Part shown: positions 41,069 through 49,621 of the stretch, one piece after another
Position numbering within the stretch: position 1 is the stretch's first letter
Layout of the letters: every line of letters starts with the position of its first letter
Assembly: GCA_034422355.1 (NCBI GenBank)
Contig: DAOUJS010000124.1
Coordinates: 24,390-88,389, forward strand
DNA: 64,000 nt
Direction: 5' to 3'
DNA from: CATOSP01 sp034422355
GTDB taxonomy: Bacteria > Chloroflexota > Dehalococcoidia > Lucifugimonadales > UBA3495
Program-made: the position numbers and the translations under genes
Notes under the pieces: model-generated
Told to the model about the DNA's origin: nothing
Databases searched by the model: none
The model's input: only the letters and a program-made list of their open reading frames with translations

Positions 41069-41482
41069 GATTTACTCCGCAGACAGAAAGAATCCGCGCC
41101 CGTGACAACCGGGCAAAAACCGTTGGCAGTATAGCAAAAAGGCCAGTTAAGGGAAAGAAGCCCTAGGCCACAGACAGGAACTCTCTATTCCTGGCAAAAG
41201 CTCCTCTCTCCCGCGGGCAAAGTCTGCACAGACATGGGCTATCACCGTCCCTCCAAGTGTGTTTGACCCGGAAGTCTCTCCTCTCCCCGGTTTTCTCCTC
41301 AATGGAGAGGGAGAACAGAAAGACCATGTGGCCGCCAGTCGCGGCTTCGCGCTCGCGGCTGGTGCATTTGACTCGTTTCCGCAGCCAACCATATAATCGA
41401 ATAGAGCCACACTCACTCTCCGACGTCCCTATCGTCGGGGATCCGCACATCCAGACTCCACCGAAAGCCGGGTATAAGACAA
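41069..41482. other. Intergenic region between divergent purA and yqeY
   Basis: 414 bp without a credible gene. It should hold both promoters. A hairpin-forming segment GCCGCGAGCGCGAAGCCGCGA on the minus strand (about 41338-41358) and purine-rich/pyrimidine-rich runs (41275-41325) are visible, but I find no riboswitch consensus. Confidence 0.6.
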
Positions 41483-41935
41483 ATGCCGCTGCGTGAACAA
41501 CTCGAAGAGGACATCCGCCAGGCGATGCGGGACCGTGACCGGGTACGGCTGGAAGCCCTCCGCTTCCTCAAGAGCGCGGTGCAGGCCGCAGAGAAGACCG
41601 GAGGAGAGAGCCTGGACGACGAGGGCATGATTCAGGTCATCACCAAGCAGGCCAATGACCGCCGCGAGAGCATCCGCATGTTCGAGCAGGGCAACCGCAC
41701 CGACCTGGTGGCCAAGGAATCCGCGGAGCTTGCCATCCTGGAAGAATATCTGCCTCCACAGTTGGGCCAGGAAGAGTTGGCCCAACTGGTGCGGGACGCC
41801 ATCGCCGAGACCGGCGCGGTCTCCCCGCGCGACAAGGGCCGCGTGATGGGACGGCTCATGCCCCAGGTGCGCGGCAAGGCCGACGGCGGGGTGGTCAACA
41901 TGATGGTCACGGAAATCCTGGAAGCGGGCGGCTAG
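41483..41935 (+). CDS. GatB/YqeY domain protein
   Basis: A stand-alone 150-residue YqeY protein, related to the tRNA-binding tail of the GatB amidotransferase subunit. LREQLEEDIRQAMRDRDRVRLEALRFLKSAVQ at the start and LAILEEYLPPQLGQEELAQLV in the middle are family signatures; the C-terminal GRVMGRLMPQVRGKADGGVV is the typical tail helix-turn. The role is probably linked to tRNA-dependent amidation but is not settled. Confidence 0.93.
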   Translation: MPLREQLEEDIRQAMRDRDRVRLEALRFLKSAVQAAEKTGGESLDDEGMIQVITKQANDRRESIRMFEQGNRTDLVAKESAELAILEEYLPPQLGQEELAQLVRDAIAETGAVSPRDKGRVMGRLMPQVRGKADGGVVNMMVTEILEAGG

Positions 41936-42022
41936 TCCTCCGGGCTGCGGCAGTCATCGTTGGAAACGCTGGTCCTCCGCACGGTGGAGGGCCGGAGCAA
42001 TCGCGGAGGACCCACTTTTCAA

Positions 42023-42712
42023 ATGCGGTTCGGCATCGTCGTATTCCCCGGCACCTGGAGCGACACCGACTGCCACCACGCCGTTAACGGAGTGCTGGGC
42101 CAGGAAGCCGGATACGTCTGGCACAAGGAAACGTCCCTCTCCGGCTACGATTGCATCATCCTGCCCGGGGGTTTCTCCTACGGCGACTACCTGCGCCCCG
42201 GCGCAATGGCCGGACTCTCTCCAGTGATGGACGCAGTGATGGACTTCGCCGGTTCCGGCGGCCCGGTCATCGGCATCTGCAACGGGTTCCAGATACTCTG
42301 CGAGGCGGGGCTTCTTCCCGGCGCTCTGCTGCGCAACAACCACCTTGAGTACCGCTGCCAGTGGACCAATCTCCGTACCGAGCGCACGGACACCCCCTTC
42401 ACCCTGGTCTGTGAGCCGGGGCAGGTGCTGCGGGTCCCCGTATCCCATGGCGAGGGCAACTACTATGCCGACGCCGCGACCCTGGACCAACTGGAAGCCG
42501 AGGGCCGCGTCCTGTTCCGCTACTGCGAGCCGTCGGGCGAGGTCACGCCGGAAGCGAACCCCAACGGCGCGGCCCGCAACATCGCAGGGATAGTCAACGC
42601 CCAGGGCAACGTCCTGGGTATGATGCCCCACCCGGAGCGGTGCTGCGAGGAACTCCTGGGCAGCGCGGACGGCAAGCTGCTGTTCCAGTCGATTGTGGAC
42701 AGCTTTCCGTGA
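42023..42712 (+). CDS. purQ: Phosphoribosylformylglycinamidine synthase glutaminase subunit PurQ
   Basis: PurQ supplies ammonia from glutamine to PurL in purine synthesis. The 229-residue class I glutaminase starts MRFGIVVFPGTWSDTDC, has the nucleophile in GICNGFQIL and the catalytic His-Glu in MPHPERCCEELLG. The longer frame to 41960 is unsupported; GGAGGA lies 12 nt before the chosen ATG. purL and purS are not adjacent, so the purine genes here are scattered. Confidence 0.95.
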   Translation: MRFGIVVFPGTWSDTDCHHAVNGVLGQEAGYVWHKETSLSGYDCIILPGGFSYGDYLRPGAMAGLSPVMDAVMDFAGSGGPVIGICNGFQILCEAGLLPGALLRNNHLEYRCQWTNLRTERTDTPFTLVCEPGQVLRVPVSHGEGNYYADAATLDQLEAEGRVLFRYCEPSGEVTPEANPNGAARNIAGIVNAQGNVLGMMPHPERCCEELLGSADGKLLFQSIVDSFP

Positions 42713-42740
42713 CCCTTTGTTGCGCCGGGTCACGGAAAAG

Positions 42741-42971
42741 TCATCTGTTGAGCAGTTGAAAGAATTCTTCGCGGGTCAGACCGGCATCCCTGATTAAGGC
42801 ACGTAGAAGTCCTCTTCCAAGCTCCCGTTGGTTGGGAACAGACAACCGTCGCCTTTCGGGATGCACCAGTATCATGTGGCTTCCCTCAGTATGGTCCCGG
42901 TAATAACCAATTCTCTCCATCACACGGACGAACTGCACACCCGAAATCACTGGCAAGCGGCCGCTAGACAT
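42741..42971 (-). CDS. hicA: HicA-type mRNA interferase toxin (second module)
   Basis: A 76-residue HicA: LPVISGVQFVRVMERIGYYRDHTEGSHMILVHPE, where the His of EGSHM is the catalytic residue, then VPNQRELGRGLLRALIRDAGLTREEFFQLL, the usual terminal helix. It follows the HicB-containing gene and overlaps it by 8 nt, the reverse of the classical hicA-hicB order. Confidence 0.9.
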   Translation of the reverse strand: MSSGRLPVISGVQFVRVMERIGYYRDHTEGSHMILVHPERRRLSVPNQRELGRGLLRALIRDAGLTREEFFQLLNR

Positions 42972-43494
42972 CGACAGTAACCAGGTCCCAATCTAACCTC
43001 GGAATCTCTTCTCCATGAGATTTCATGCTGGCGATGTACCCTCGGATAGCCTCTCCGATGTTCCTGATCGCCTCTGGCCTTGACCGGCCCTGAGAGTGGC
43101 ACCCCGGCAACTGAGGGCAGCTTGCCACGATAAACCCATCTTCGTCAGGTTCGAGGGAGACCGCAAAAGTTACGGAATCCCCAACCTCTCGCCCACGATA
43201 GCTCTCCATAAAATCCGCGCTTTCGACTTGCGGCGGTGGAGTGGATTGCCGACGGAACTCTTCTACCGTGAACCCAAGCCGTTTCAGATGCCGGACCGCG
43301 TCATCAGTTATGAACTCGCTATGGTGCATATCGGTTGCAAGACCGAACAACTGGTTCACCGGATAGCGGCGTCCATCAATCTCGACGAAGTATTTGTGCC
43401 GGCCATCAATGGGCTTGGGCTCATGGTGGTCCGCGACCTTCCTGACCATATCAGCATCCAGTTCACGTTCAATGCCACCGAGAACAAAACGCAT
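42964..43494 (-). CDS. hicB: HicB antitoxin fused to an N-terminal ScoMcrA-head-like domain
   Basis: The 176-residue protein has two parts. Residues ~100-170 are a HicB domain: FAVSLEPDEDGFIVASCPQLPGCHSQGRSRPEAIRNIGEAI. Residues ~1-78 (DGRHKYFVEIDGRRYPVNQLFGLATDMHHSEFITDDAVRHLKRLGF) resemble the small N-terminal head domain of ScoMcrA-type, phosphorothioate/methyl-DNA-targeting McrA nucleases. This domain probably replaces the usual DNA-binding tail of HicB. The linker (residues 78-98) is low in complexity. The head-domain call is from pattern memory. Confidence 0.75.
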   Translation of the reverse strand: MRFVLGGIERELDADMVRKVADHHEPKPIDGRHKYFVEIDGRRYPVNQLFGLATDMHHSEFITDDAVRHLKRLGFTVEEFRRQSTPPPQVESADFMESYRGREVGDSVTFAVSLEPDEDGFIVASCPQLPGCHSQGRSRPEAIRNIGEAIRGYIASMKSHGEEIPRLDWDLVTVDV

Positions 43495-43693
43495 TTTCTT
43501 TTCCTCCTTCTATTTTCTATCATTTATTTTTATCTCTTGTCGCCGTAGTTATCAAGGATGTTTGCCCAAACCCACTTGTTGGAGAAGACGGCCTAACCAT
43601 CATTCCTGCTGTCAACGCCTCTCTGCTGACCGAGATTTATGGCATAATGGCCTGAAAATCCAACCCGCATGATGGCCTACAAGGGAGCGAACA

Positions 43694-44098
43694 ATGCCGG
43701 GAAAGATCAAGACCGCCAGGATCAACCACGTCACAACTATGGTCAAGGACACCGCCCGCGCCATGAAGTTCTACAACGAACTGATCGGCATCAAGCAGAT
43801 AGAGTCACAGGTGGACAACCCCAACATCACCTGGCTCCAACTGGAAAGCGGGATCATGGTCCACCTGATAGAGACTCCCGATGCTCCCGCCAAGCCCGAT
43901 AATATCCACCATGCCTTCGAGGTCGAGGACTTCGAGGGCACCAAAGAGATACTCCGGGAAAACGGGTTTGAGATCGACCGGGAGGGCGTTCGCTACGACG
44001 GGCAGGCTTTCCTGTTCATCAACGACCCCGACGGCAACCGGGTGGAGTTCTGCACCGCCGCCGGCTACGCGCCCGCGCCACCGCGGCCTACGACGTAG
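43694..44098 (+). CDS. VOC-superfamily (glyoxalase-like) protein
   Basis: The 134-residue protein has the paired beta-alpha-beta repeats of the vicinal-oxygen-chelate fold: RINHVTTMVKDTARAMKFYNELIGI (metal ligand His) and DNIHHAFEVEDFEGTKEIL...LFINDPDGNRVEF (second His and Glu). Possible activity is glyoxalase, epimerase or dioxygenase. It is 32 bp ahead of the dehydrogenase gene and probably in its operon. Confidence 0.92.
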   Translation: MPGKIKTARINHVTTMVKDTARAMKFYNELIGIKQIESQVDNPNITWLQLESGIMVHLIETPDAPAKPDNIHHAFEVEDFEGTKEILRENGFEIDREGVRYDGQAFLFINDPDGNRVEFCTAAGYAPAPPRPTT

Positions 44099-44130
44099 AA
44101 GCCATCCCCCAAAGCGAGGAAACCGGCCCA

Positions 44131-45132
44131 ATGCAAACACCCAAATACCGGGTCCTGGTGACGGACTACGTCTGGCCATCCACCGTGCCCGAGAGGGAAG
44201 TCTTGGCCGAGATCGGCGCGGAGATCATCGAGTCCCCAGGCCCGTCGGAGGACACACTGGCTACCCTGGCCGAGGATGCCGATGCCATTATGACCTGCTT
44301 CGCCCAGGTCACGGAGCGGGTGGTACGGTCGGCGCAGAAGTGCCAGGTCATCAGCCGCTACGGCGTGGGCGTGGACAACATCGCGGTGGACACGGCGACC
44401 AGCCTTGGCATCCCGGTCACCTACGTTCCCGACTACTGCGTTGACGAGGTCTCCGACCACGTCATGGCGCTGCTGCTGACCTGGAACCGTCAGGTGGGGT
44501 TCTACGACGGAGTAGCCAAGCAGGGCCGTTGGGAGGGGGTGCCCTCGCCCGTTCCACTGATACGTCTCCGGGGTTGCAGGCTCGGCATCGTGGGCATGGG
44601 CCGCATCGGCCGCGCCGTGGCCGGAAAAGCGCAAGCCTTCGGCATGGATGTGCTGGCGTATGATCCATACATCCCCGAAGGGCAGTCTGCCGGAGACGGC
44701 ATCACCCTTGTTGACCTGCCTACTCTCCTGTCCGAGTCTGACTACGTGACCATCCACACACCGCTGAATGATGAGACCAGGGGACTCATAAGTGTGAACG
44801 AGTTCCGGCAGATGAAGCCCTCCGCCTACATCATCAACTGCGCCCGCGGCCCGATAATCGACGAGCCCGCGCTGGTGGCCGCCCTGCGCGACGGTCAGAT
44901 AGCCGGGGCCGGGCTGGACGTTATGGAAGAGGCCGCGCCACCTGCCGACCATCCCCTTTTCGGTATGAACAATGTGATAATCACTCCCCACGTTGCCTTT
45001 CTCTCCCGACAGTCGGTCCTGGAGCTTGAGGTGCGCACGGCAAAGGCCACTGCCGACGTGCTCCAGGGGCGTATGCCCGAGTTCCTGGTCAACCCGGCGG
45101 TGCTGCCCCACTCAAGGGTCAAATTGAGTTAA
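44131..45132 (+). CDS. D-isomer-specific 2-hydroxyacid dehydrogenase (CtBP-like)
   Basis: The 333-residue NAD-dependent dehydrogenase has the nucleotide-binding loop LGIVGMGRIGRAVAGKAQAFG, and the catalytic Arg (CARGPIIDE), Glu (GLDVMEEAAP) and His (TPHVAFLS). The sequence VISRYGVGVDNIAVDTATSLG is typical of the phosphoglycerate-dehydrogenase/CtBP branch. The substrate is not predictable; it precedes aroK by 7 bp, so it may share a transcript with the shikimate genes. Confidence 0.93.
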   Translation: MQTPKYRVLVTDYVWPSTVPEREVLAEIGAEIIESPGPSEDTLATLAEDADAIMTCFAQVTERVVRSAQKCQVISRYGVGVDNIAVDTATSLGIPVTYVPDYCVDEVSDHVMALLLTWNRQVGFYDGVAKQGRWEGVPSPVPLIRLRGCRLGIVGMGRIGRAVAGKAQAFGMDVLAYDPYIPEGQSAGDGITLVDLPTLLSESDYVTIHTPLNDETRGLISVNEFRQMKPSAYIINCARGPIIDEPALVAALRDGQIAGAGLDVMEEAAPPADHPLFGMNNVIITPHVAFLSRQSVLELEVRTAKATADVLQGRMPEFLVNPAVLPHSRVKLS

Positions 45133-45139
45133 CCGCACC

Positions 45140-45670
45140 ATGCCTCGCAACATCTTCCTGGTGGGATTCATGGCATCGGGCAAGACCCACGTCGGCAGGG
45201 AACTTTCCAGGCTGACCGGCTGGCCTCTAGTGGACTCTGACGATGAAATCGTGACCCGTGCTGGAAAGTCCATCGCCAGGGTGTTCGAGGAACAGGGAGA
45301 AACAGCGTTCCGGGCGCTGGAACGTGAGACCATCCGGGACTTATGCGCGGACGAAGGGCGGATAATCGCCTGCGGCGGCGGCGCGTTCATCAACCCGGAG
45401 AACCGGGACCGGATGCTCAGCGGCGGCTTGGTAGTTTGCCTCAGCGCCCGCCCGGAAACGGTCCACTACCGGGTCACAGCCGAGGCGGGGGACAATGCTC
45501 CGGTGCGTCCGCTGCTGGCGGGCGGAGACCCGCTGGAGCGCATCCGCGACCTCATGTTCCAGCGTGCCGAAGCATACGCCCAGGCCCACCACACCATAGA
45601 GACCGACGACCTGACCCCGGAGCAAGTGGCCCTCGAAGTGCTTGCCATTTGCCGCCGGGACGACGCCTGA
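45140..45670 (+). CDS. aroK: Shikimate kinase AroK
   Basis: AroK phosphorylates shikimate in chorismate synthesis. The 176-residue protein has the P-loop GFMASGKTHVG, the shikimate-binding DSDDEI and FRALERE segments, and GGGAF (residues 77-81). It is complete. aroB starts 15 bp after its stop, and both help feed the trp operon 3 kb away. Confidence 0.96.
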   Translation: MPRNIFLVGFMASGKTHVGRELSRLTGWPLVDSDDEIVTRAGKSIARVFEEQGETAFRALERETIRDLCADEGRIIACGGGAFINPENRDRMLSGGLVVCLSARPETVHYRVTAEAGDNAPVRPLLAGGDPLERIRDLMFQRAEAYAQAHHTIETDDLTPEQVALEVLAICRRDDA

Positions 45671-45685
45671 TTTGGAGGAAGTAAC

Positions 45686-46786
45686 ATGACCGACCAGGAC
45701 CTTGCCGCGGTGGTGCAGCATTCCGGAGGCAGTTATCCCGTAGTCGCCGGATGGGGCGTTTTGAACGACCTTGGCCGCAGGTTTGCCAGCCTGGGGCTGA
45801 ACGGCCCGGCCTACATCATCACCGACAGCAACGTTATGAACCCCTATGGGCGCACGGTGCAGCGCGCGCTGCAATCGGCCGGCATCGCGGCTCATTGCTT
45901 CATCGTGCCCGCGGGTGAGCCAAGCAAGAGCTTTGAGTCAGCCCAGGCCGTCTACGACTGGCTGGTGGAGCAGCGGGCGGAGCGGCGTCACGTCATAGTT
46001 GCCGTGGGCGGAGGTGTCATCGGAGACCTGGCCGGGTTCGTCGCCGCCACGTACCTGCGGGGGATGCCCTTCGTGCAGGTGCCCACCAGCATGGCGGCGA
46101 TGGTCGACGCATCCATCGGCGGCAAGGTCGCGGTGAACTTGCCCCAGGCCAAGAACCTGGTGGGGGCCTTCTACCAGCCCAGGGGGGTGTTCGCCGACGT
46201 CCAGACCCTGTCCACGTTGGGCAAGCGGGAACTGTCCGAGGGTTGGGCCGAGGCTATCAAACACGGCTTGATCCTGGACCCGGACTTGGTTGACGTCTTC
46301 GAGGAACACGCCGAGAGCCTGATGGACGTGGAACCGGAGATTTCCACCGATGTGATCCGCCGCAGCATGGCCATCAAGGCCGAGATCGTCAGCCAGGACG
46401 AGCGGGAGACCCTGGGGATACGCATCCTGCTGAACTACGGCCACACCATCGGCCACGCCCTGGAAGCCTCAACCGAGTACGGGCGTTTCTTCCACGGCGA
46501 GGGAGTGTCGGTGGGCATGATCGGCGTGGCCCACATGGCCCACGAGCTGGGCATGATTCCGCAGGAACTGGTGGACCGGCACTACCGGTTGCTGGAGCGG
46601 TTCAACCTGCCCGTCCGCGCCGCCGGGGTAATGGCGTCGGACGTGCTGAGGGCCATGTCTTTGGACAAGAAGACCGAGAGCGGCTCCAACCGCTGGATCA
46701 TGCTGGAAGAGGTGGGTAAGGCAGTGGTGCGCAGCGACGTGCCCACGGACCTTGTGGAAAGAACGGTCCGGGAGTTGGTAGGGTGA
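45686..46786 (+). CDS. aroB: 3-dehydroquinate synthase AroB
   Basis: AroB makes 3-dehydroquinate, the first ring of the shikimate pathway. The 366-residue protein carries AVGGGVIGDLAGFVAATYLRG, PTSMAAMVDASIGGKVAVN, and the zinc-ligand region NYGHTIGHALE with HGEGVSVGM. GGAGG is present upstream. The stop codon overlaps the start of a broken methylase fragment (TGATG). Confidence 0.97.
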   Translation: MTDQDLAAVVQHSGGSYPVVAGWGVLNDLGRRFASLGLNGPAYIITDSNVMNPYGRTVQRALQSAGIAAHCFIVPAGEPSKSFESAQAVYDWLVEQRAERRHVIVAVGGGVIGDLAGFVAATYLRGMPFVQVPTSMAAMVDASIGGKVAVNLPQAKNLVGAFYQPRGVFADVQTLSTLGKRELSEGWAEAIKHGLILDPDLVDVFEEHAESLMDVEPEISTDVIRRSMAIKAEIVSQDERETLGIRILLNYGHTIGHALEASTEYGRFFHGEGVSVGMIGVAHMAHELGMIPQELVDRHYRLLERFNLPVRAAGVMASDVLRAMSLDKKTESGSNRWIMLEEVGKAVVRSDVPTDLVERTVRELVG

Positions 46787-46998
46787 TGGCAACCCTGCCG
46801 CTTTTCCACCGGGACACGGGACCGGGGCCGGTTGAGGACATCGACGCCAACCATGCCCATAGAGGGCCAACGACGGCCAGGGAGGAACTGTACAAGCGGT
46901 TCGACTCCCGGATACAGGTAAGCCCGGGCTTCAGCCGCAAGCTGGTCTCCTATGAGGGAAACAAGAACACCCCGGGCCTTCAATGGATGAAGTACGAC
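46786..46998 (+). pseudogene. 5' fragment of a probable DNA methylase gene
   Basis: The frame begins MATLPLFHRDTGPG directly at the aroB stop (TGATG) and continues to about 46998 with RFDSRIQVSPGFSRKLVSYE and TPGLQWMKY. The 'RFDSR.QVSPG.SRKLVS..GNK...WMKY' wording recalls the start of some DNA-modification methylases. From there the same frame reads into ISAs1 transposase sequence, so the rest of the gene is gone. Confidence 0.4.
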
Positions 46999-47895
46999 AT
47001 GTTCTCCCGTCTGGACCCGGACCGCTTCCAGGAATGCTTCATGGAATGGATCCGGTCAGTGGCCGGGTTGCTGCCCGGAGAGGTCGGCCGTCGGCGGCAA
47101 GACGGTGCGCCGCTCCCACGGCAACCGGGCGGGCAAACAGGCCATCCACCTGGTCAGCGCCTGGTCCTCTGCCAACACCCTGACCTTGGGGCAGGTGAAG
47201 ACGGAGGAGAAATCCAACGGGATCACGGCCATTCCCCGGCTGCTGGAATTGCTGGAACTGAGAGGTTGCATCGTAACCATAGACGCCATGGGCTGCCAGA
47301 AGGAGATTGCTCAGGGGATTCTGGACCGGGAGGCGGCTATCTCCTGGCGGTCAAGGAGAACCAGTAGCGGCTCTGCCAGGACATCCGGGACCTGTTTGAG
47401 GGTGCGCAGGAATGGGGATTCGATGGAGTTCCCCATGACTATGCCACCACTATCAACAAGGGGCACGGGCGGATAGAGCGGCGGGAATGCTGGGTGATCA
47501 GCGGCCCAGCCTGCCTGGAGTACCTGAGCAGCGGGAAGGATTGGCCCGGGTTGCGGCCGGTGATGAAGGTGGTGGGTCGGCGTGAGACTGATACTGGGGC
47601 CACGGTGCACTCCCGGTATTACATTGGCAGCCTGGCAGGACCGGCTGAGCAGATGTTGCGGGCGGCGCGGACACACTGGAGCATTGAGAACTCGCTGCAC
47701 TGGAGCCTGGACGTAACCTTCCGCGAAGACCAGAGCCGGATGCGCAAAGACCACAGCCCCCAGAACATGGCAACGCTGAGGCAGATAGCCCACAACCAGC
47801 TGAAACGGGAAACCAGCCTGAAAGTGGGCATCCAGGGCAAACGCCTGCACGCTGGCTGGAGGGACGATTGCCTCCTCAAAGTCCTGCTCAGTTGA
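46999..47895 (+). pseudogene. Decayed ISAs1-family transposase, 5'-truncated
   Basis: The transposase is recognisable from FSRLDPDRFQECFMEWIRSV, then, in a shifted frame, GGKTVRRSHGNRAGKQAIHLVSAW, IVTIDAMGCQKEIA, and back in the first frame HWSIENSLHWSLDVTFRED. Frames change near 47090 and 47330 and a TAG sits at 47365. The first ~85 residues of a normal protein are missing. The first catalytic aspartate ('AIDGKT') reads AVGGKT. Terminal repeats were not found. Confidence 0.85.
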
Positions 47896-47990
47896 AACGC
47901 GATTGCCCTGCGTCTGCGTTTCATCCGTCTCTCCCACCAACACCATTCAAATGAAGAGACTGTCCCGTCAGCCCCACCATCGCAATCAAC

Positions 47991-48022
47991 AAGGCCGCGA
48001 CCTACGTGATGGTCACGGCCTT
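47991..48022 (-). terminator. Possible terminator hairpin after the P450 gene
   Basis: AAGGCCGCGACC (47991-48002) and GGTCACGGCCTT (48011-48022) pair with one mismatch across an 8-nt loop. Only a weak T-rich run follows on the minus strand. It is 29 bp past the P450 stop. Confidence 0.4.
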
Positions 48023-48051
48023 CGGCTTTGTCGCCAGTGCGCTGGGCGAGG

Positions 48052-49272
48052 TTACTTGAAGCTCACCGGCAGGGTCTTGAGCGACCGGAGGTTGATGGTC
48101 GGCTGGTACTCCAGGTCCTCGGTCTCAAGCTCGAACCCCGCGAACCGCTGCGCCAGGCCCATGAACGCCTCCTGACCCTCCATGCGGGCCAGGTTGACGC
48201 CCAGGCAGTGGTGGATGCCGCCGCCGAAAGCGACGTGGGGGTTCGGCCAGCGGCTGATGTCGAAGGTATCCGCCTCCTCGAACTTCCGCGGGTCGCGGTT
48301 CGCCGCCGTGATGAACCAGCGCACCCGGTCATCCTTGTTGATTACCTTGTCCCCCATCTTCACGTCCTCGGCGGCAATCCTCTGGATGGACTTGACCGAC
48401 GAGTCGTAGCGGAGGCACTCCTCGGTGGCCCGTTGGGTCATCCCCTCGGGGTCCTCGCGCAGCATCTCCCACTGCTCCGGGTTGCGCATGAACGCCAGGG
48501 TGCCGTTGCAGATGAGGTTGATGGTCGTCTCGTGGCCCGCCACCAGCAGCAGCGCGGCGTTGGCCAGCACCTGGTCCCGGTCGAAGATGCCGTCCCGCTC
48601 TCCCTCTGCCAACACGGAAAGCAGATCGTCGTTGGGTTCAGCCAGGCGTTGTTCGATCAGCGGATCAATGTACTCCTTGATTCCCGCCGCGCCTTGGGAA
48701 TAGGTGCGCATCCGGTCCGGCTCGCCCCGGTTGAGAAACAGCAGCTTCTCGGCCAACTGGCGGATGTATGGCCGGTCCTCGTTGGGAACTCCCATCATCT
48801 GGGCGATTACCAGCAGCGGCAGGGGGATGGCGAAGTCCCGCATCACGTCCATGCGACCGTAGTCTTCAACGCCGTCGATGAGATACTTGATGGCGTTCCT
48901 GACCATAGGCCGCCACGACTCCATCGCCTTGGGGGTGAAGTACCGGCTCAACACCATGCGCATGTCGAAGTGGGCGGGCCGGTCATGCTGGATGAAGCGG
49001 TCGATCTGGAAAGCCTTGATGAATTCGTAGATCGGCTGGTCTTCCTCGTCGATTGCGGGATAGGGAGGCCGGGGGTCGCGCTTGAAGGTCTCAGAAGAGA
49101 ATTGCTCGTGATGGCGGGTCACCCATACCACGTCTTCGTAGCGCGTAAGTATCCAAACCCCGTACTTCTCATTCCAGTGTACGGGGTCTTCCTCCCGCAA
49201 CTGTTCGAAATACGGATAGGGATTGGCAATCACTTCAGGAGCAAACAGGTCGTCGTTTATTGCCGTGACCAT
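48052..49272 (-). CDS. Cytochrome P450 (bacterial soluble class)
   Basis: A 406-residue haem-thiolate monooxygenase. The I-helix AGHETT, the EECLRYDSS (ExxR) motif and the haem-binding FGGGIHHCLG with the axial Cys near residue 352 are all present. The start at 49272 follows GGGAGG. The N-terminus has no membrane anchor. No ferredoxin or reductase gene is adjacent; the substrate is unknown. Confidence 0.96.
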   Translation of the reverse strand: MVTAINDDLFAPEVIANPYPYFEQLREEDPVHWNEKYGVWILTRYEDVVWVTRHHEQFSSETFKRDPRPPYPAIDEEDQPIYEFIKAFQIDRFIQHDRPAHFDMRMVLSRYFTPKAMESWRPMVRNAIKYLIDGVEDYGRMDVMRDFAIPLPLLVIAQMMGVPNEDRPYIRQLAEKLLFLNRGEPDRMRTYSQGAAGIKEYIDPLIEQRLAEPNDDLLSVLAEGERDGIFDRDQVLANAALLLVAGHETTINLICNGTLAFMRNPEQWEMLREDPEGMTQRATEECLRYDSSVKSIQRIAAEDVKMGDKVINKDDRVRWFITAANRDPRKFEEADTFDISRWPNPHVAFGGGIHHCLGVNLARMEGQEAFMGLAQRFAGFELETEDLEYQPTINLRSLKTLPVSFK

Positions 49273-49621
49273 GAAGCACCTCCCGACGTTCAATGATGAT
49301 TCACGACTTTAATTCAGCACGTAGCCCCTGTCAATGCGAATGGTCATCATCATCGATTGTCTCTTATGTTAAATTTGCGGCAAAGCAGGCAGTTGCATTT
49401 GTTGTCATAAACACACGGGAAACGCAGCGCATGCGGGTCCGCGCCTTCGATGTTCCACGCACTATTAGTCACCATTCGGGATAGATAAACCGATTCAGGG
49501 ACAACGACAGTTGAGAATACCCCCTGGGGGACGGGAACCGGAAAATGAGGGGTGGCGCGTGACAGTTGGCGAGGAGACTGTGGATTCCGTGTCCACCTCA
49601 GACCTTCCAGAGTTTGCGGCG
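49273..49621. other. Intergenic region between P450 and trpB
   Basis: About 350 bp between the P450 start and the trpB stop. I see no conserved frame or RNA motif; the A+T-rich part (49340-49420) probably holds the P450 promoter. Confidence 0.5.

Noticed and set aside
48028..49296. 422-codon plus-strand frame
   Set aside because: Antisense to the cytochrome P450 gene with all P450 motifs.
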